Assembly: GCA_000711775.1 (NCBI GenBank)
Contig: ARYC01017638.1
Coordinates: 23,565 to 87,564, forward strand
Direction: 5' to 3'
Origin: Oxytricha trifallax
Lineage: Eukaryota > Ciliophora > Spirotrichea > Sporadotrichida > Oxytrichidae
DNA length: 64,000 bases
This document shows, one piece after another, positions 49,977 through 61,400 of the stretch (positions are counted from its first letter, which is position 1; every line of letters starts with the position of its first letter). Under the pieces are notes generated by a model, which had not been told where the DNA came from, searched no databases, and saw only the letters and a list, made by a program, of their open reading frames with translations. The translations under genes were made by a program, and so were the position numbers.

Positions 49977-51130
49977 GAAGATAATTCTGAAAATTTACAT
50001 TCTTTTGAATTCTTGCCAATGAACTTTTTGTTTGAGAAATCTAGTCAATTAAATTTTGAACTGCAATATGACAATCTAAAAAAATAATTAATTTATTAAT
50101 TTTATGTAATTCTTCTAATTTTGAATGAGTTAGATCGAGAAAGCATAAGGAAAAAGGAAAATCTGAGTTAAGGGTTTTTAGATCAAATGGAAATCGAAGA
50201 AATATCTCCTATAATTAATGATTTAATAGGCATCATAACAAATCATAACACCTTTGGCTGCTTTATGATTATTTTAAACTAATAATTAATTTTTATTAGA
50301 ATTTTTAATTAACCTCAATTAAATATTATTATATAAATTGATAATATCAACAAACTCATAAAAGGATGCTTAAATGATAAACTAACATATATAATGTATA
50401 TATTAATTTATCAATTAAACTGAAGTAAATTTTAAGGTGTTATTTTCAAAACTAATTTACAGCCTACTGATATTTGGGATGTATATCCCGACAAATTCCG
50501 GTACCCCGGAGTTCGAAACCGTGAAGGCACTCGGCTTTTACGAGGTAAGTCCCAGATCTAAGAGCATCCTTAGAATAAGTGAGGCAAACGTATAGTTGGG
50601 GACCAAGCTTACAAATTTCTTCGACGGTTGATCATTCAAGTCTTACTAAAACTGAATGATTAGTTTATCCTTGCGATATGGGGTTAAGTGCTTTAAGGAT
50701 AGGCTAGGAGGCAAGAGATAGAAGAATGCTTGGATCTCAGGTAGGAATCTTTTTACTCTAAAAAAAGTGAGACAATACCTTGCATAAGAAAACTCTAGTA
50801 GAGTATCCTTCAGGTTTTTCCCTAGTTAAGGTCAAACAATACATCTTTAATTAAAAGGGATTTTACCTTAACTATATCACTCAGTTAAAATTGATTTTAG
50901 AAAAAGTATGATCTGGAAAGACACACGAAGTAGCGAAAGACCACATAATACCTTGCCTTGAGTCAAGAAATGAACAAGCACGGTGATGATGCTATTCTGT
51001 TCAGTATATGGATTTAGTTCCTTAAATTAAGATTGAGTTGGATGACCAAAATCAAACTATTAAACTATCTGATTATATCTATCTGGCTGGCTTAAGTCCC
51101 AGAATTAATTTCAGTGAAGCATTAAAAAAT
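49977..51130 (+). CDS. Gene F: unknown coding block, higher G+C, with in-frame TGAs
   Basis: Plus strand. 49977-50275 is open (SENLHSFEFLPMNFLFEKSS; LDQMEIEEISPIINDLIGII), a small block INKLIKGCLNDKLTY lies near 50350-50395, and 50456-51130 is a denser coding stretch (PTDIWDVYPDKFRYPGVRNR; QAYKFLRRLIIQVLLKLNDQ; LDLRQESFYSKKSETIPCIR). It contains TGA codons in frame at 50580-50582 and 50892-50894, and a frame change near 50985 into YMDLVPQIKIELDDQNQTIK and LSDYIYLAGLSPRINFSEAL. CGG, GCG and CCC codons, rare elsewhere here, are frequent. It may be a pseudogene, a germline-limited gene, or the 5' part of the GTPase gene downstream. No family recognised. Confidence 0.5.
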
Positions 51131-51639
51131 AATAATAATAATTAAAACTACTATTAAAACAAATATATTTTTTTATTTTATTAATATTATGAAGTTTTTT
51201 TAAGAAAAATATCATTTTAATTAGAAAAACTATTATTTTTATATAAAATTAGTCTTATTCATTTTCAATACTATTAAGAGTAAAAATTGGGGGTAAAGTT
51301 TCTTGCACTCTAGGAAGTTTCCTGCAATTTTTTTAATTGATGTATAATTTTATAATTTTGACATTTATTAAAAAATTTAACATTTTTATGACCCAATAAT
51401 ATTCAGAAGATATTTATACATCATTTAAGTGGTTCAAGAAAATTTAGTCTAGCATTATATAGGCATAGAAAGTACAAGAAAATGAATCAGAATTTTAATA
51501 ACTATTGGATAAAACATTTGGAATTACTATGAATACAGAAAGGACAATCAAAACCCCAAAACCCCTTAGTGAGCTTTATAAGTGCTTTGTTTTGAAGGGT
51601 AAAGTTGGGGTTAGTAGAGAAATTAGGCCAATTTACAAA

Positions 51640-52704
51640 ATGAGAAATAGAAATTAGCTAAATTTAGGGTCGATTTATGATGAGTAATATTTAGATTTAC
51701 TGCTTAAGCTTAGGTATGGGACGTGTATCAATATAGACTAAACCAAACCTGTACTAAATTATGCAGCAATATCAAAGTTATTACGCAAGAGTGCCTCAAC
51801 TGTTAGGTATCAATGCTTGCTAGCTATTTAGCATTTTAATTCTGGTTGTTGAACGCATCCTGCAAGAAAATAAAAGTTCTCTCAGGCTCACATTGACTTC
51901 CTCTTCGACTCTTAGACTTTGAAGTATTGGGCACACTTTCCATTAGATTAGTGAGCTGTGATGTTTCATCGCAGGTTTCCTGACATACGTATCTCTCCTT
52001 AGACTATAACCAATATTTATAGAAGAAATGGTATTACTTTCAAGACTGTCAACAGAGTAAAGAGAGTGATTGATTTTACAGTTCCATTTTATAGTAATAA
52101 TTTAAACTATATATATGATTAAATGCAGAGAGCAATTACTAATTACATCAAGTTCATACACGCTGATGAAGCTGTGTTTACCTACAACACCTTTATTAAT
52201 AAGTCTTGGTATAAGAAGTACTATAATATAGAAGTATATGACTAAAAAGTAAAGGTTGCCACTCACGCAATTTTAGCTGGTATAAGTGAAGATTCAGCCC
52301 TAGAGAGTTATGTTATTCACCCTCGCTCTATTAAGAGAGAGTAGTATATAGAGTTCCTACACAAGCTCAGAGAGAAGGATAGTAACCAAGAGATCATCCT
52401 GTTTGTTGATAACCTCTCAGCTCATAAGACTAAGGAGTCTAAGAATGCTTATGAAGATCTAAACATAACTCTTGTATACAATGTTCCATATAGTCCTTAA
52501 TTTAATAGAATTGAATTCTACTGGAGTTAAATAAAGACTCACAACAAGAAGCTGCTGCTGTATCATCTAAAGCATGATTTACCAATCGATACAGTAGACT
52601 TAATATAAAGTAGTTGCAAGAGAGTGAATAAAGATAAGACTACGATATGTGCAAGGAAAGGAAGAATGAATGTTTATAAATAAGTTTTAGATTTAAATGA
52701 ATGA
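51640..52704 (+). pseudogene. TBE D transposase (42-kDa), two in-frame TGAs
   Basis: ATG at 51640 (MRNRNQLNLGSIYDEQYLDL), TGA at 52702-52704 (VYKQVLDLNE). 1065 nt is exactly 355 codons, the right size for the 42-kDa transposase. DDE landmarks: KFIHADEAVFTYNTF, EIILFVDNLSAHKTK and QFNRIEFYWSQIK. Two internal TGAs interrupt it: 51850-51852, and about 51955 where other copies have AGA/AGG (LPQ-R-AVMF). Only two substitutions may separate it from an open frame, so decay is recent or UGA is read through. Confidence 0.8.
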
Positions 52705-52710
52705 ATAAGT

Positions 52711-53501
52711 TCACATATTAAACTAACCCATAAAGGGGTTTGGCTTTTCTTTCTTCTCCTCTTCTTATGGCTTGCTTGGGCCTATATTTCTTCTCTTTGT
52801 GCCAGCTCCTGCATCTATGTTCATATCTTCTGGCTTTTAAACATCTTTATAAAGTCTCTTGCTTACTTAATAAACTGTCTACTGTTTTCTATCTCTATGA
52901 ACCTTAGCATGCTCTTTCATAAGATATATACCAGTGCCAGATTTTTCTACAAAGTTAAATGTCAAAGTTTACATAAAAGATAAGGATGCTTCTTAAGTTC
53001 CTCTTGCCAAGCTGAGCTTATTAGAATGCCTTGCTTTTTCTAGTCTTCAGGAGAGATAGAATATCGTTTCTTATGTGCTTCTTCAATTATTTCTCTGAGA
53101 TACTCCTCTTTTATTGTACCAAGAACACCAAAGAAAAAGTTCCTCTCTGGTAGTTTATTAGAGAGTTGTTTCTTGGTAGGAAGGTAAACTACCACTTCCT
53201 CATCTTACATGGCATCCTCATAAAGATTAGTGACTGAAATCTCAGGGTAGTTGGGAATTTCGATTAGTATAATCTTTTTATTTTTAAAAGCTTTCTTCTC
53301 CTCACAAAGTATTGCTTTTAAGAATGAAATTTTGGTACCTTCCATCGTTTGAAGGAATAAACCAACTGTATAAAATGTTAATAGTCATCAAGTTATCTTA
53401 CCATGTAAAGTTAGGTATCGATAGAGATCTTCCTTACTTCTGAATCTTGATATCATTTCTTGAGCCTCGACTCTTTTCATTTGATCATTGAGTGATTCCA
53501 T
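52711..53501 (-). CDS. TBE D middle ('22-kDa') gene
   Basis: ATG at 53501 (MESLNDQMKRVEAQEMISRF), TGA at 52711-52713, 6 bp from the transposase stop. A 36-nt intron lies at 53366-53401 (GTAAGA..TACAG); it contains a TGA, so splicing is needed to read through. After it: VGLFLQTMEGTKISFLKAI, NYPEISVTNLYEDAM, KKQLSNKLPERNFFFGVLG and EEAHKKRYSISPEDQKKQG. A frame change follows near 52970 (HPYLLCKL, stop). Without the intron the length is not a multiple of three. Function unknown. Confidence 0.75.
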
Positions 53502-54067
53502 CTTTGTTCCTCTTCCTATTAATGAATTTCAAATTATAAATTATAGACTTCTGGATCCTATTGTTTAAAATCTTACTATTAAATATGGGCATCTTATAGG
53601 AGGTCAACCTCGCAAAGATACGTGGAGAAAGTTTGCAGAAGCTGTAACAAACTGCAGAGATTGAGCTCCATTTTTATCAATTTAGTTCCATTAAATTAGT
53701 ACTAAATTTGTTTAAATTTAATTAGTACTGGTACTAATTCCGTTTAATTTTAATTAGTACCAATTTAATAGTACCAAAATTTAATTAGTACCTCGTTTTA
53801 AACCAATGAGGTTTTAATGGAAAAGTTCCAAAATGGTTCAAAACCTAATTGGTACCAGAACCAACCTGAATTAATGCTCAGTTGGTACCAAAATTAAAAA
53901 TATTAAGCATAAAATTAGAAAATTTATAGTTATAAACTAAGTATAAATATGATGTCTAACACCTAAGAATCAACCATTGTTGTTGCAGTGCCAGCTCCTA
54001 TACAAAGTTAGTATAGCTAGTGAGGTTTTTACTTATTAATAATAGAAATTTAAATTTGAATTTAAAC

Positions 54068-55491
54068 ATGGCGGCTAACTTAAATCGTAAGGCAGTTTCT
54101 CTTGGAACAGGTTAATCATTGCTCAACTTTGGCTCCTCCAAGAAACCAGAAGTAATTTATATTGAAAAGGAGGTAGAACTAAGAGCTCTAGAGTTTGAAG
54201 CTGAGCTCTTTAAAATTTAAGTTAAAAACAAGAAGTAGAGAGCAGAGATGGGAGTTTAAACATAAGTTATAAGGAACAGCAACCAATAAAAAATAAAAAC
54301 ATTTTAATGTGAAGACTGCTAAAATTACTTCTCAACTGAGTCTAGCTTGAAGAGACACATCAAAGAGGTACACTCTGTAGAGCTAAGATCTACTTCAAGC
54401 ATGATAAAGTAGATGGTAGATATTAATGCACTACCTGCAAGAGTCTTATACTCACTCAGCTAAAGTAAAGAGACATATGCAAAAGCATCATTTAAGCGAA
54501 TTCCTGATTAAAGATGAGGAAACTTAAAAGCTTGTACCTGCTAAAAGAAAAAATAACTCTCTTGATTCACAAATAGAACAGTAGGAGAGACTTAAGAAAT
54601 AAAAGCGACTGAAGTCAATGAACCAACCAGCAAATGGAATGTATATAGCATGCGTATAAGAGAGAGCAATGTATATACCTGCATTAAATGCAGTCGACAT
54701 AAGCAGCTGTATTGAAAACTATTTGAATATTGACGTACCTAACAAGGTAAAACTTATAGTTGTTGATGAATTCGCTTACAAGGTATATCCATTCAAGGAT
54801 CTCATTAAGAACGAGCAATATTAAAATGAGTTTGCAAATGAATACATAGTACTGAGACAGGCCAAGAAAAGATATGCAAGAACTTAGCTAAGCTTGACGG
54901 AGTTATACTTGGTCATGGTTTTATTGCTTTGAGACTCAAGAAATTTGAAATGACTCTAAGAGAGTATCTCTACCACAATAGATATCCTGATGATTTGAAT
55001 GAGATACTCACAGATATGACTAAGGGTGTGAAAGAACTCCATGACCTAAGGTATGTTCATAGAGATTGAAGCCAGAAAATGTAATCCTAAATCTCTGCCC
55101 TTTAAAAGTAGTAGTCATAGATTTCAACAGAGAAATAAGACAAGAGATAGTGACTTAGCTAAGGTTTTAGGCACTCCAGGATACTTCCCTATAAGAGAGA
55201 ATGGACAAATGGCTCTGTATAATGGGATGTTTGGGCGGTAGCTGCAATTATCTTAGAGTGCGATATGGAAAGTATGTCATACTTGGAACAAAACATGAGA
55301 AATAATCAATAAGTCTGGCTGCTAAACATATTAAGCAAGATGAAATATGCAATGAAATTAAGAAGATAGTTGAGATGCTCATCGTAAAAGCTCCAGCATA
55401 TCCAAGATAATCATTAGAAGATATACTAGAACAACTACAGACTGCTAAATTCAAGAGGTATCACAAAGATAAGCAGATAAAATTTGTTTGA
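54068..55491 (+). pseudogene. TBE D 57-kDa gene, frameshifted
   Basis: ATG at 54068 (MAANLNRKAVSLGTGQSLLN), TGA at 55489-55491 (QIKFV). Zinc-finger region: FQCEDCQNYFSTESSLKRH, then further C/H motifs to about 54530. The kinase part has YVHRD at 55050, but one base is missing directly after it, so LKPENVILNLCPLKVVVIDF continues in another frame; a second shift follows around IVTQLR. Again DFN replaces DFG. Length 1424 nt. Confidence 0.75.
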
Positions 55492-55824
55492 ATTAAGTAC
55501 AGTAATACTCATTAAATATTCATTAAATTCATAAAAAACCTGCGTTTTCTCTACTAACCCCAATAAGACCCCAAATATTCCCTACAAATCAAAGCACTTA
55601 TAAAGCTCACTAAAGGGTTTTGGGGTTTTGGGGTTTTGAATGATCTAGTCCAGAAGTTTGTTGATAGTTATTATAAAGATTAATTTAATTAAAAAAATTA
55701 TAAAAAAATGTGCAGGATACTTCCCTAAAATTTCTATTTTATCATTAACCGGTGCAGGAAACTTCCCCCCAAAATTGTTATTAACTTTATAATTTAATTT
55801 ATTCTTATATTATTTTTATTTTTA

Positions 55825-58800
55825 GCACCTTATAAATCTACTAAAAGAGAGTTGATTTAGGTGATAAAATAAAAACTTTGCAGGAAGAAATTAAAAAGAA
55901 TTTAGACCTCAAAAAAAACAAATATTAATTTAAAATATAAAATAATTTGGTTAAAAATTTCATAATTTTATTTTACTTTTAAATTGCAATTTATTGAGTT
56001 TTTCATTTTTATTACGAATGAGACTATTATAAATTGCTTTAAATTAACCTACTGATAAATTATTTATTAAAATTCTCTTTAGTTTACTTATATAATTCCC
56101 ATTATATATGATTTATACAATTTAATTTGTTTTTGGGTTTATAGAAAAAAATTAATCTGAATAAAAACTTTATATAATAAATTTGATTAAATTTCTCTAA
56201 TTATAATTTGGAAATTAATTAACTTTTTTATTCCATTGATCCTCAACTTTTTATTAATTTATTTCAAATTAAAAATTTGATCCAAGAAGAAATTTACAAA
56301 GCATAAAAATTATGCTTAAATAATTCAATAATGTATAAAATTTAAAGAACTGTAAACTTATATATAAGTGTCAAATTAGAATTTAATGTTTATGCAATTT
56401 TAAAATAATTTACCTTAAATTACCCATTTGTCTAAATAATAAAAAATAATTAGCTATTTAATAGATTTAAATTAACAGAATTAATAATTAATTAATTTAA
56501 TGATTTATAAGTTTTAAACAAAGATAAAAATTAGGAAAATAATTTAAATTAGATGCTTCAATCAATGTAATTATTTTAATAAATTCACTTAAATTAATTG
56601 ATAAATTTAAAATCAATATAATCTTTATTATTATTACAATCTGAATTTAATTAATTTAAATAAAAAATAGTATTATAATATTTGAATATTTATTTTATTT
56701 AATCTGTGAAAACTTAAGCTAAGGACATAACTAATGATATAGAAAAGAAATCATTCAGCTACGAATACATAATTAGAGAACTATATCTACTTGGACAATA
56801 TAGTTTTTTTATTGAAAATAAATTAATGGTAAATTAATTTTAATTATATCGTGCTAATGACAACGAAAAAACAAAATATAGAAGATAGTACAATGAATTA
56901 TGCTACCAACTTATTGACAACACTTAGCCATTTGAAGTCATAGATGGAAACAATTTGTCATTTGTTTCAGATGTTTACGAAGACCTTTTTAAAAACCATA
57001 ACGATGAAGTATTCGTTGTTAGTGTAATTGGCCCTTAATTTAAAATAATATTTTTTTAAAAAATAACATATATATATATATATATATATTAATCGTCAGG
57101 GAAATCATTACTTCTTAATTTCTTGTTTGGAACTTAATTCTAGTCTTTAAACAAAAAAAATTACATAATTTTATGTTTTTCTGCAATAATAAATTAATTG
57201 AAATCTTCAGAGGGAAGATGCACCAAAGGAGTTTATAGTAAATTAGATATTATTTATTTTTAAACATAAATAAATAATAAAAAATTATTAATTAACTTTA
57301 ATTAAATAATTTAAGATTTATATCGAATGACTCTTGTTAAAAGATTAGTGTTATATATATATGGAAAAAGAATAATTTTTTGAAATGAATATCGAGATTT
57401 CTTATAATGTAAAATTCAAATTTCAATATTTCTTTAGGATTGTATAGAATTATTAAAAATAATTAAATACTTCTCGGCTAAAGATCGGTACAAAATATCT
57501 TTAAAAATTGAAAAATATTTGTTAATTTGTAATCAATCATTGATAAAAAAATTTTACGTAATTTTAAGATATTTTTAAATCAATTGAGTTGTTCATAAAT
57601 AAAACTTAAAAGAATGAATAAATTTATTTCTTGAATTTTAAATTGATATTTTATTCTTAATTTAATTATGCAATTTACTGTGATAGCTTTATTTAATTTT
57701 TTCATTCAAAATTATATAAATAATAAATAAATTTATCTATTTTAATTGTTAATATTTTAATATAAGTTTACGGTGCCATTATTAATATAAACCTAAAATT
57801 AAGATAAATATTGTATTTAAATTTATTTTAAACAATTCATCTAGATTTATTGGTCTAAAATACTAATAATCCAAATAAATTTAACTCATAATATATATAT
57901 ATATAAATATAACATATTATCTTTAAAATAAGATATTTATAAATGTCAAAACAGAAGGTAATAAAAAGAGAAGAATCCTTATTTTAGACACTGAAGGAAT
58001 ATAAGCTGCAGAAATTATAAAATAATGTTTATTTATTTTTCATTAAAATATTGATTGCAGAGGCTAGGGATGATAGATTCGACAGAAGAATCGTTTTTTA
58101 TACGCTTTGTGTTTCTCATGTGGTATTAATCTGCAATAGAGGTGAAATGAACAATTAAATGGCTGAAATTTTGAAGTTAGCAGCAGAATCTATATCTAAT
58201 CTGAAAGAAAATATTAATAAGTTATTAATAAAATTAATGCTGAAATATCAATCAAAAATATACAAATCTAAAGTTTTATAAATTTCTCTCATTAATGTAA
58301 TAAATCAAATAAAATTTGCTTCAAACTTTATATTTTTAAATATTAATTTTAGGTAAATATACAATTTTAAGTTATAAAATTTGAGATTCAAATATAAATA
58401 ATAATTGCTGATAATATATTTAAATTAGCCAAATATTATCAAACCAAATGTGTTTGTAGTCATGAATATGCTATCAAGTACAGATAATGTAGCTCTATCA
58501 GAATGCATTCAAAAATTATCAAGCGCAATATCTGAGTTAGATTCTATCAGTAATCAAAATACAAATATTTATTGGAGTGATTTTGGTAGATATTTTGTGT
58601 TTTACTCTATTATTTATATCATTTCCTTATTAGGGCAATAAAACATTCATACTTTAATTTTTCAAAGATTTTGCCAGATTTATTAATTGCGTTTAACAAT
58701 AATTATTTATAAACAATCGATATAAAATTATACATCTGTACTTCATTTAAATTTCATAATAAAACATAATTTTATGATTTTTAAAACTCTCAACTAAAAA

Positions 58801-61400
58801 AGAATTTATATTTTTAGTTATCAAAATGCAGAAACAAATTTTTCGCTAAATGATCTATTAATTTAAAAATAATTATTTTTGTAAACAATATTGTACAAAC
58901 CTTTGCAATTTTAAGCTCACACGAAATAACTTGATATTAAGGAAAATAAATCATTTAAAAATCAATATTAATTTTTCACTGTTAATTATTTAACTCTTAG
59001 GGTAGTTATTTTAATATATCAAATCAGTAATTTTATGTCATATAAAATTAAAAAAGTGTTTCTTATATAAATATTTTTTTATTTTAATTCATTACATTAT
59101 TTTAATTAAGTTAAATATATCTAGAATATCTCATTAACTAATATTAGATTATTTATTGGAATTATAATATGTTTAATTCTTAAACTTTTTGATTTTATAA
59201 TAAATTGAAATAAAAAACAATTTTAAACACTTAATATAGTTTTCCAATTTAAAAAAAAATAAAAATATAGCATAAATATATGACAAATAAAACCAAAAAT
59301 TTGCGAATAAATAACTTTTACATTTTACTTTTTTGAATCGTTAAAATTTTAAATAATCTTATTAAATTTTTAATGATCCTACAATTTTTATATTTTCCCA
59401 AATACACAATAATTGTTTCAGTTATCATCAAAGAATGTTACTATATTGCCTTTTGCTTTTTACATGTCAGGAGAGAATGATTTTGTTATTAATTAGCCAT
59501 CTCTTGAGTTTTCGGTCTAACTTTAAATTTAAATTGTTTAAATTTTAAAAATAATTTCTCAATTATTGAGATAAAAGATTAATAAGTTTAGCAAAACTTA
59601 AACTGGTAATTTTTTAAATTACCAATTTATTCCCAAATTAGTATAAATAAAAATGAATTAAAAGGATTTATGATTAACTTACAGTTAAAAGTATGTTCTC
59701 TCTAAGTTTATTAATCATTTAAAAAAAAACTTTACAATAAATTTTTTTTATCCTATATATTGTGGTTCTCTATCCTCATTTAAGCTTGCTATTAAAATGG
59801 ATATTCGTAATATTTGTTTATTTATTTATTAACTTAAGTGTTATATTTTTAAGCTGGTGTGATATTTAGTAAAATTGTTTTCGTTCGAAATCCTATAAGC
59901 TAACTTCCATTAATTTTAAATCTTTAAAAAACAATTACCACTTTAGGTATTTATTTTCATCCCTCATAATATTTCTTATACAATGATAGCCAGTATAGTT
60001 ATCCTAATTTTAAAAAAAATAATTATTTTTTCACATATGAATGAATTTATAGAAAATAAATAAATTTGCCTGTATTTATTGCAATTTACTAATAAATAAT
60101 TTAGTTTAAATTTTTCAAGCTAATCAACTTTAAAAGAACCAATTTCATTTTTACTTTATTTTTGGAGCAAAATCTCGTTCTTTTTTTATATAAATATTTC
60201 TTTAAAAATATAGAATGGAAGAATATATCTAACTGTTAGTTTAAATTCTTTGGAGACTTTTTTTAAGTAAATTTTTTGCAAATTTTTATTTATTTATATT
60301 TTTATCAAAGAGTTTGACTTTAATATCAAAATAATTTTGATCATTTAAATATCAGATAAAAATTGCTCTTATTTAAAATTTGAATGTAATTTAAAATATT
60401 GCCATATATATTGATCTGTAATGGAAAATATCTATAATTTAATGGTACAATTTGATAATAAGATTAAAAAAAATAAATATAATATTATTTATTGAGAACT
60501 TGAACCTCTTAAAAGGAAAATATTAAACTGCATGCAGCAAATTGATTCTTAGAATGGAAAAGATAAAATGTTAAAAAATAGAAACAATTTGACTTAAATT
60601 AATATATAATAATAAATGTCAACGCATAGATGGTTTGATTTCGCATGTAAGTTGTGGAATTTCACAGAAAAATTTAAGGGTATGATGGAGTACAAAGATT
60701 TAGAATGAGTAAAAATTGTTTAAATTGCACGATTTAAAATAATTAACAATAATTTATACACGCTTTTTTAAGTTTAATACCTTTTAAATATATTAAATGG
60801 AACGAATCTCAAAATCAATGAAATTTCGAGATACGTGTCTGATAAATTGAATAAATTCATTAAGTTAATAATACATTTATTAAAATCAAATATAGTTTAT
60901 AGTAATTGAAACTTCATATTATAATTACTATTTTTAAAATATAAAATTAATAAATATTTACTTGATCATAAATGATATTTTTTTAATTTAAATATTTTTT
61001 TGGATGTTAATAAATAAAAAAATATATTTAAATAGTAATTATAATATGAAGTTTCAATTACTATAAACTATATTTGATTTTAATAAATGTATTATTAACT
61101 TAATGAATTTATTCAATTTATTAGACACGTATCTCGAAATTTCATTGATTTTGAGATTCGTTCCATTTAATATATTAAAAGGTATTAAACTTAAAATAGC
61201 GTGTATAAATTATTGATAATTATTTTAAATCGTGTAATTCAAACAATTTTTCTTAATAAAAACTTATGGAAGCAAGTATCAAAGAAATAATGAACATACT
61301 GATATAGAAGAATTTCGAAGACAAGTTAGAAGCAAATAAGGATATCATTGATAGCTTGATTATTGAATATAAAAATAAAATCTTAAAATCTTAAAATTTC
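55825..61400 (+). CDS. Large GTPase of VLIG/GBP type (IES-interrupted; ends not defined)
   Basis: Plus-strand blocks: 55825-55925 (coiled-coil, KIKTLQEEIKKNLDLKKNKY), 56705-56815 (SFSYEYIIRELYLLGQYSFF), 56850-57039 (LIDNTQPFEVIDGNNLSFVS; DEVFVVSVIGPQ), 57094-57147 (SSGKSLLLNFLFGTQF), 57208-57245 (SEGRCTKGVYSKL), 57945-58012 (RRILILDTEGIQAAE), 58062-58225 (DRRIVFYTLCVSHVVLICNR), 58440-58640 (PNVFVVMNMLSSTDNVALSE), 59420-59530 (NVTILPFAFYMSGENDFVIN), 60510-60710 (RWFDFACKLWNFTEKFKGMM) and 61265-61400. Assembled, G1 is GPQSSGKS, switch I is the GRCTKG typical of VLIG/GBP large GTPases, and G3 is LDTEG. Such GTPases act in membranes or in host defence in animals; the ciliate role is unknown. Start and stop were not found. 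Segment between 57245 and 57945 not fully resolved. Confidence 0.8.
57040..57093 (+). other. IES interrupting the P-loop of the GTPase gene
   Basis: The pointer TTAAT lies at 57035-57039 and 57089-57093. Removing the interior and one copy joins GGC CCT TAA T to CG TCA GGG AAA TCA, giving G-P-Q-S-S-G-K-S. The IES is mostly (TA)n. Confidence 0.9.
57148..57207 (+). other. IES between P-loop and switch I of the GTPase gene
   Basis: Pointer TCTT at 57144-57147 and 57204-57207. The junction reads FGTQFQ-SSEGRCTKG in frame, with the spacing usual for VLIG-type GTPases. Confidence 0.85.
58013..58061 (+). other. IES after the G3 motif of the GTPase gene
   Basis: Pointer TGCAGA at 58007-58012 and 58056-58061. 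Excision joins DTEGIQAAE to ARDDRFDRR in frame. Confidence 0.85.
59535..60410. other. A/T-rich IES region of the GTPase gene
   Basis: Roughly 0.9 kb with no convincing coding stretch on either strand and no inverted repeat or terminal motif that I could find; probably IES. Confidence 0.4.
60711..61250. mobile_element. Palindromic element P4
   Basis: Inverted arms of about 225 bp (60711-60935 and 61027-61250) with an A/T-rich centre; arm words include CAATGAAATTTCGAGATACG and ATTGAAACTTCATATTATAA with their inverses. A few mismatches separate the arms. No clear target duplication. It lies in an IES between GTPase blocks ending KGMMEYKDLE and starting MEASIKEIMN. No homology to P1-P3 or F1-F3 was noticed. 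Confidence 0.75.

Larger units (their letters stand above)
51549..55638 (+). mobile_element. TBE D, complete telomere-bearing element
   Basis: A 4090-bp element flanked by AAT (51546-51548 and 55639-55641), with intact telomere-like ends CAAAACCCCAAAACCCC and inverse. The subterminal region (GAGCTTTATAAGTGCTTTG) matches TBE A, so A and D form one subfamily and B, C, E another. Genes: transposase (plus), middle gene (minus), zinc-finger/kinase (plus). Confidence 0.95.
51290..55770. mobile_element. Element S copy 2, split by TBE D
   Basis: Left part 51290-51548 and right part 55642-55770, together about 390 bp, flanked by AAAATTG (51283-51289 and 55771-55777), a 7-bp target duplication. Double TTTCCTGCA-type motifs occur at both ends (AAAGTTTCTTGCAC and GGAAGTTTCCTGCA on the left; inverse on the right). 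The interior matches copy 1 in opposite orientation. TBE D is inserted in its middle with its own AAT duplication. Confidence 0.85.

Noticed and set aside
50505..50525. tRNA-like B box (GTTCGAAAC)
   Set aside because: No T-stem pairing, no A box and no cloverleaf; the bases lie in an open coding frame.
50880..51000. Group II intron-like start (resembling GTGCGAT..GGAAAGA)
   Set aside because: No domain V hairpin or reverse transcriptase nearby, and the bases are within a coding frame.
24012..55638. CCCCAAAA tracts as true telomeres or chromosome ends
   Set aside because: Each lies exactly at a TBE end with a 3-bp target duplication and is only about 17 bp long.
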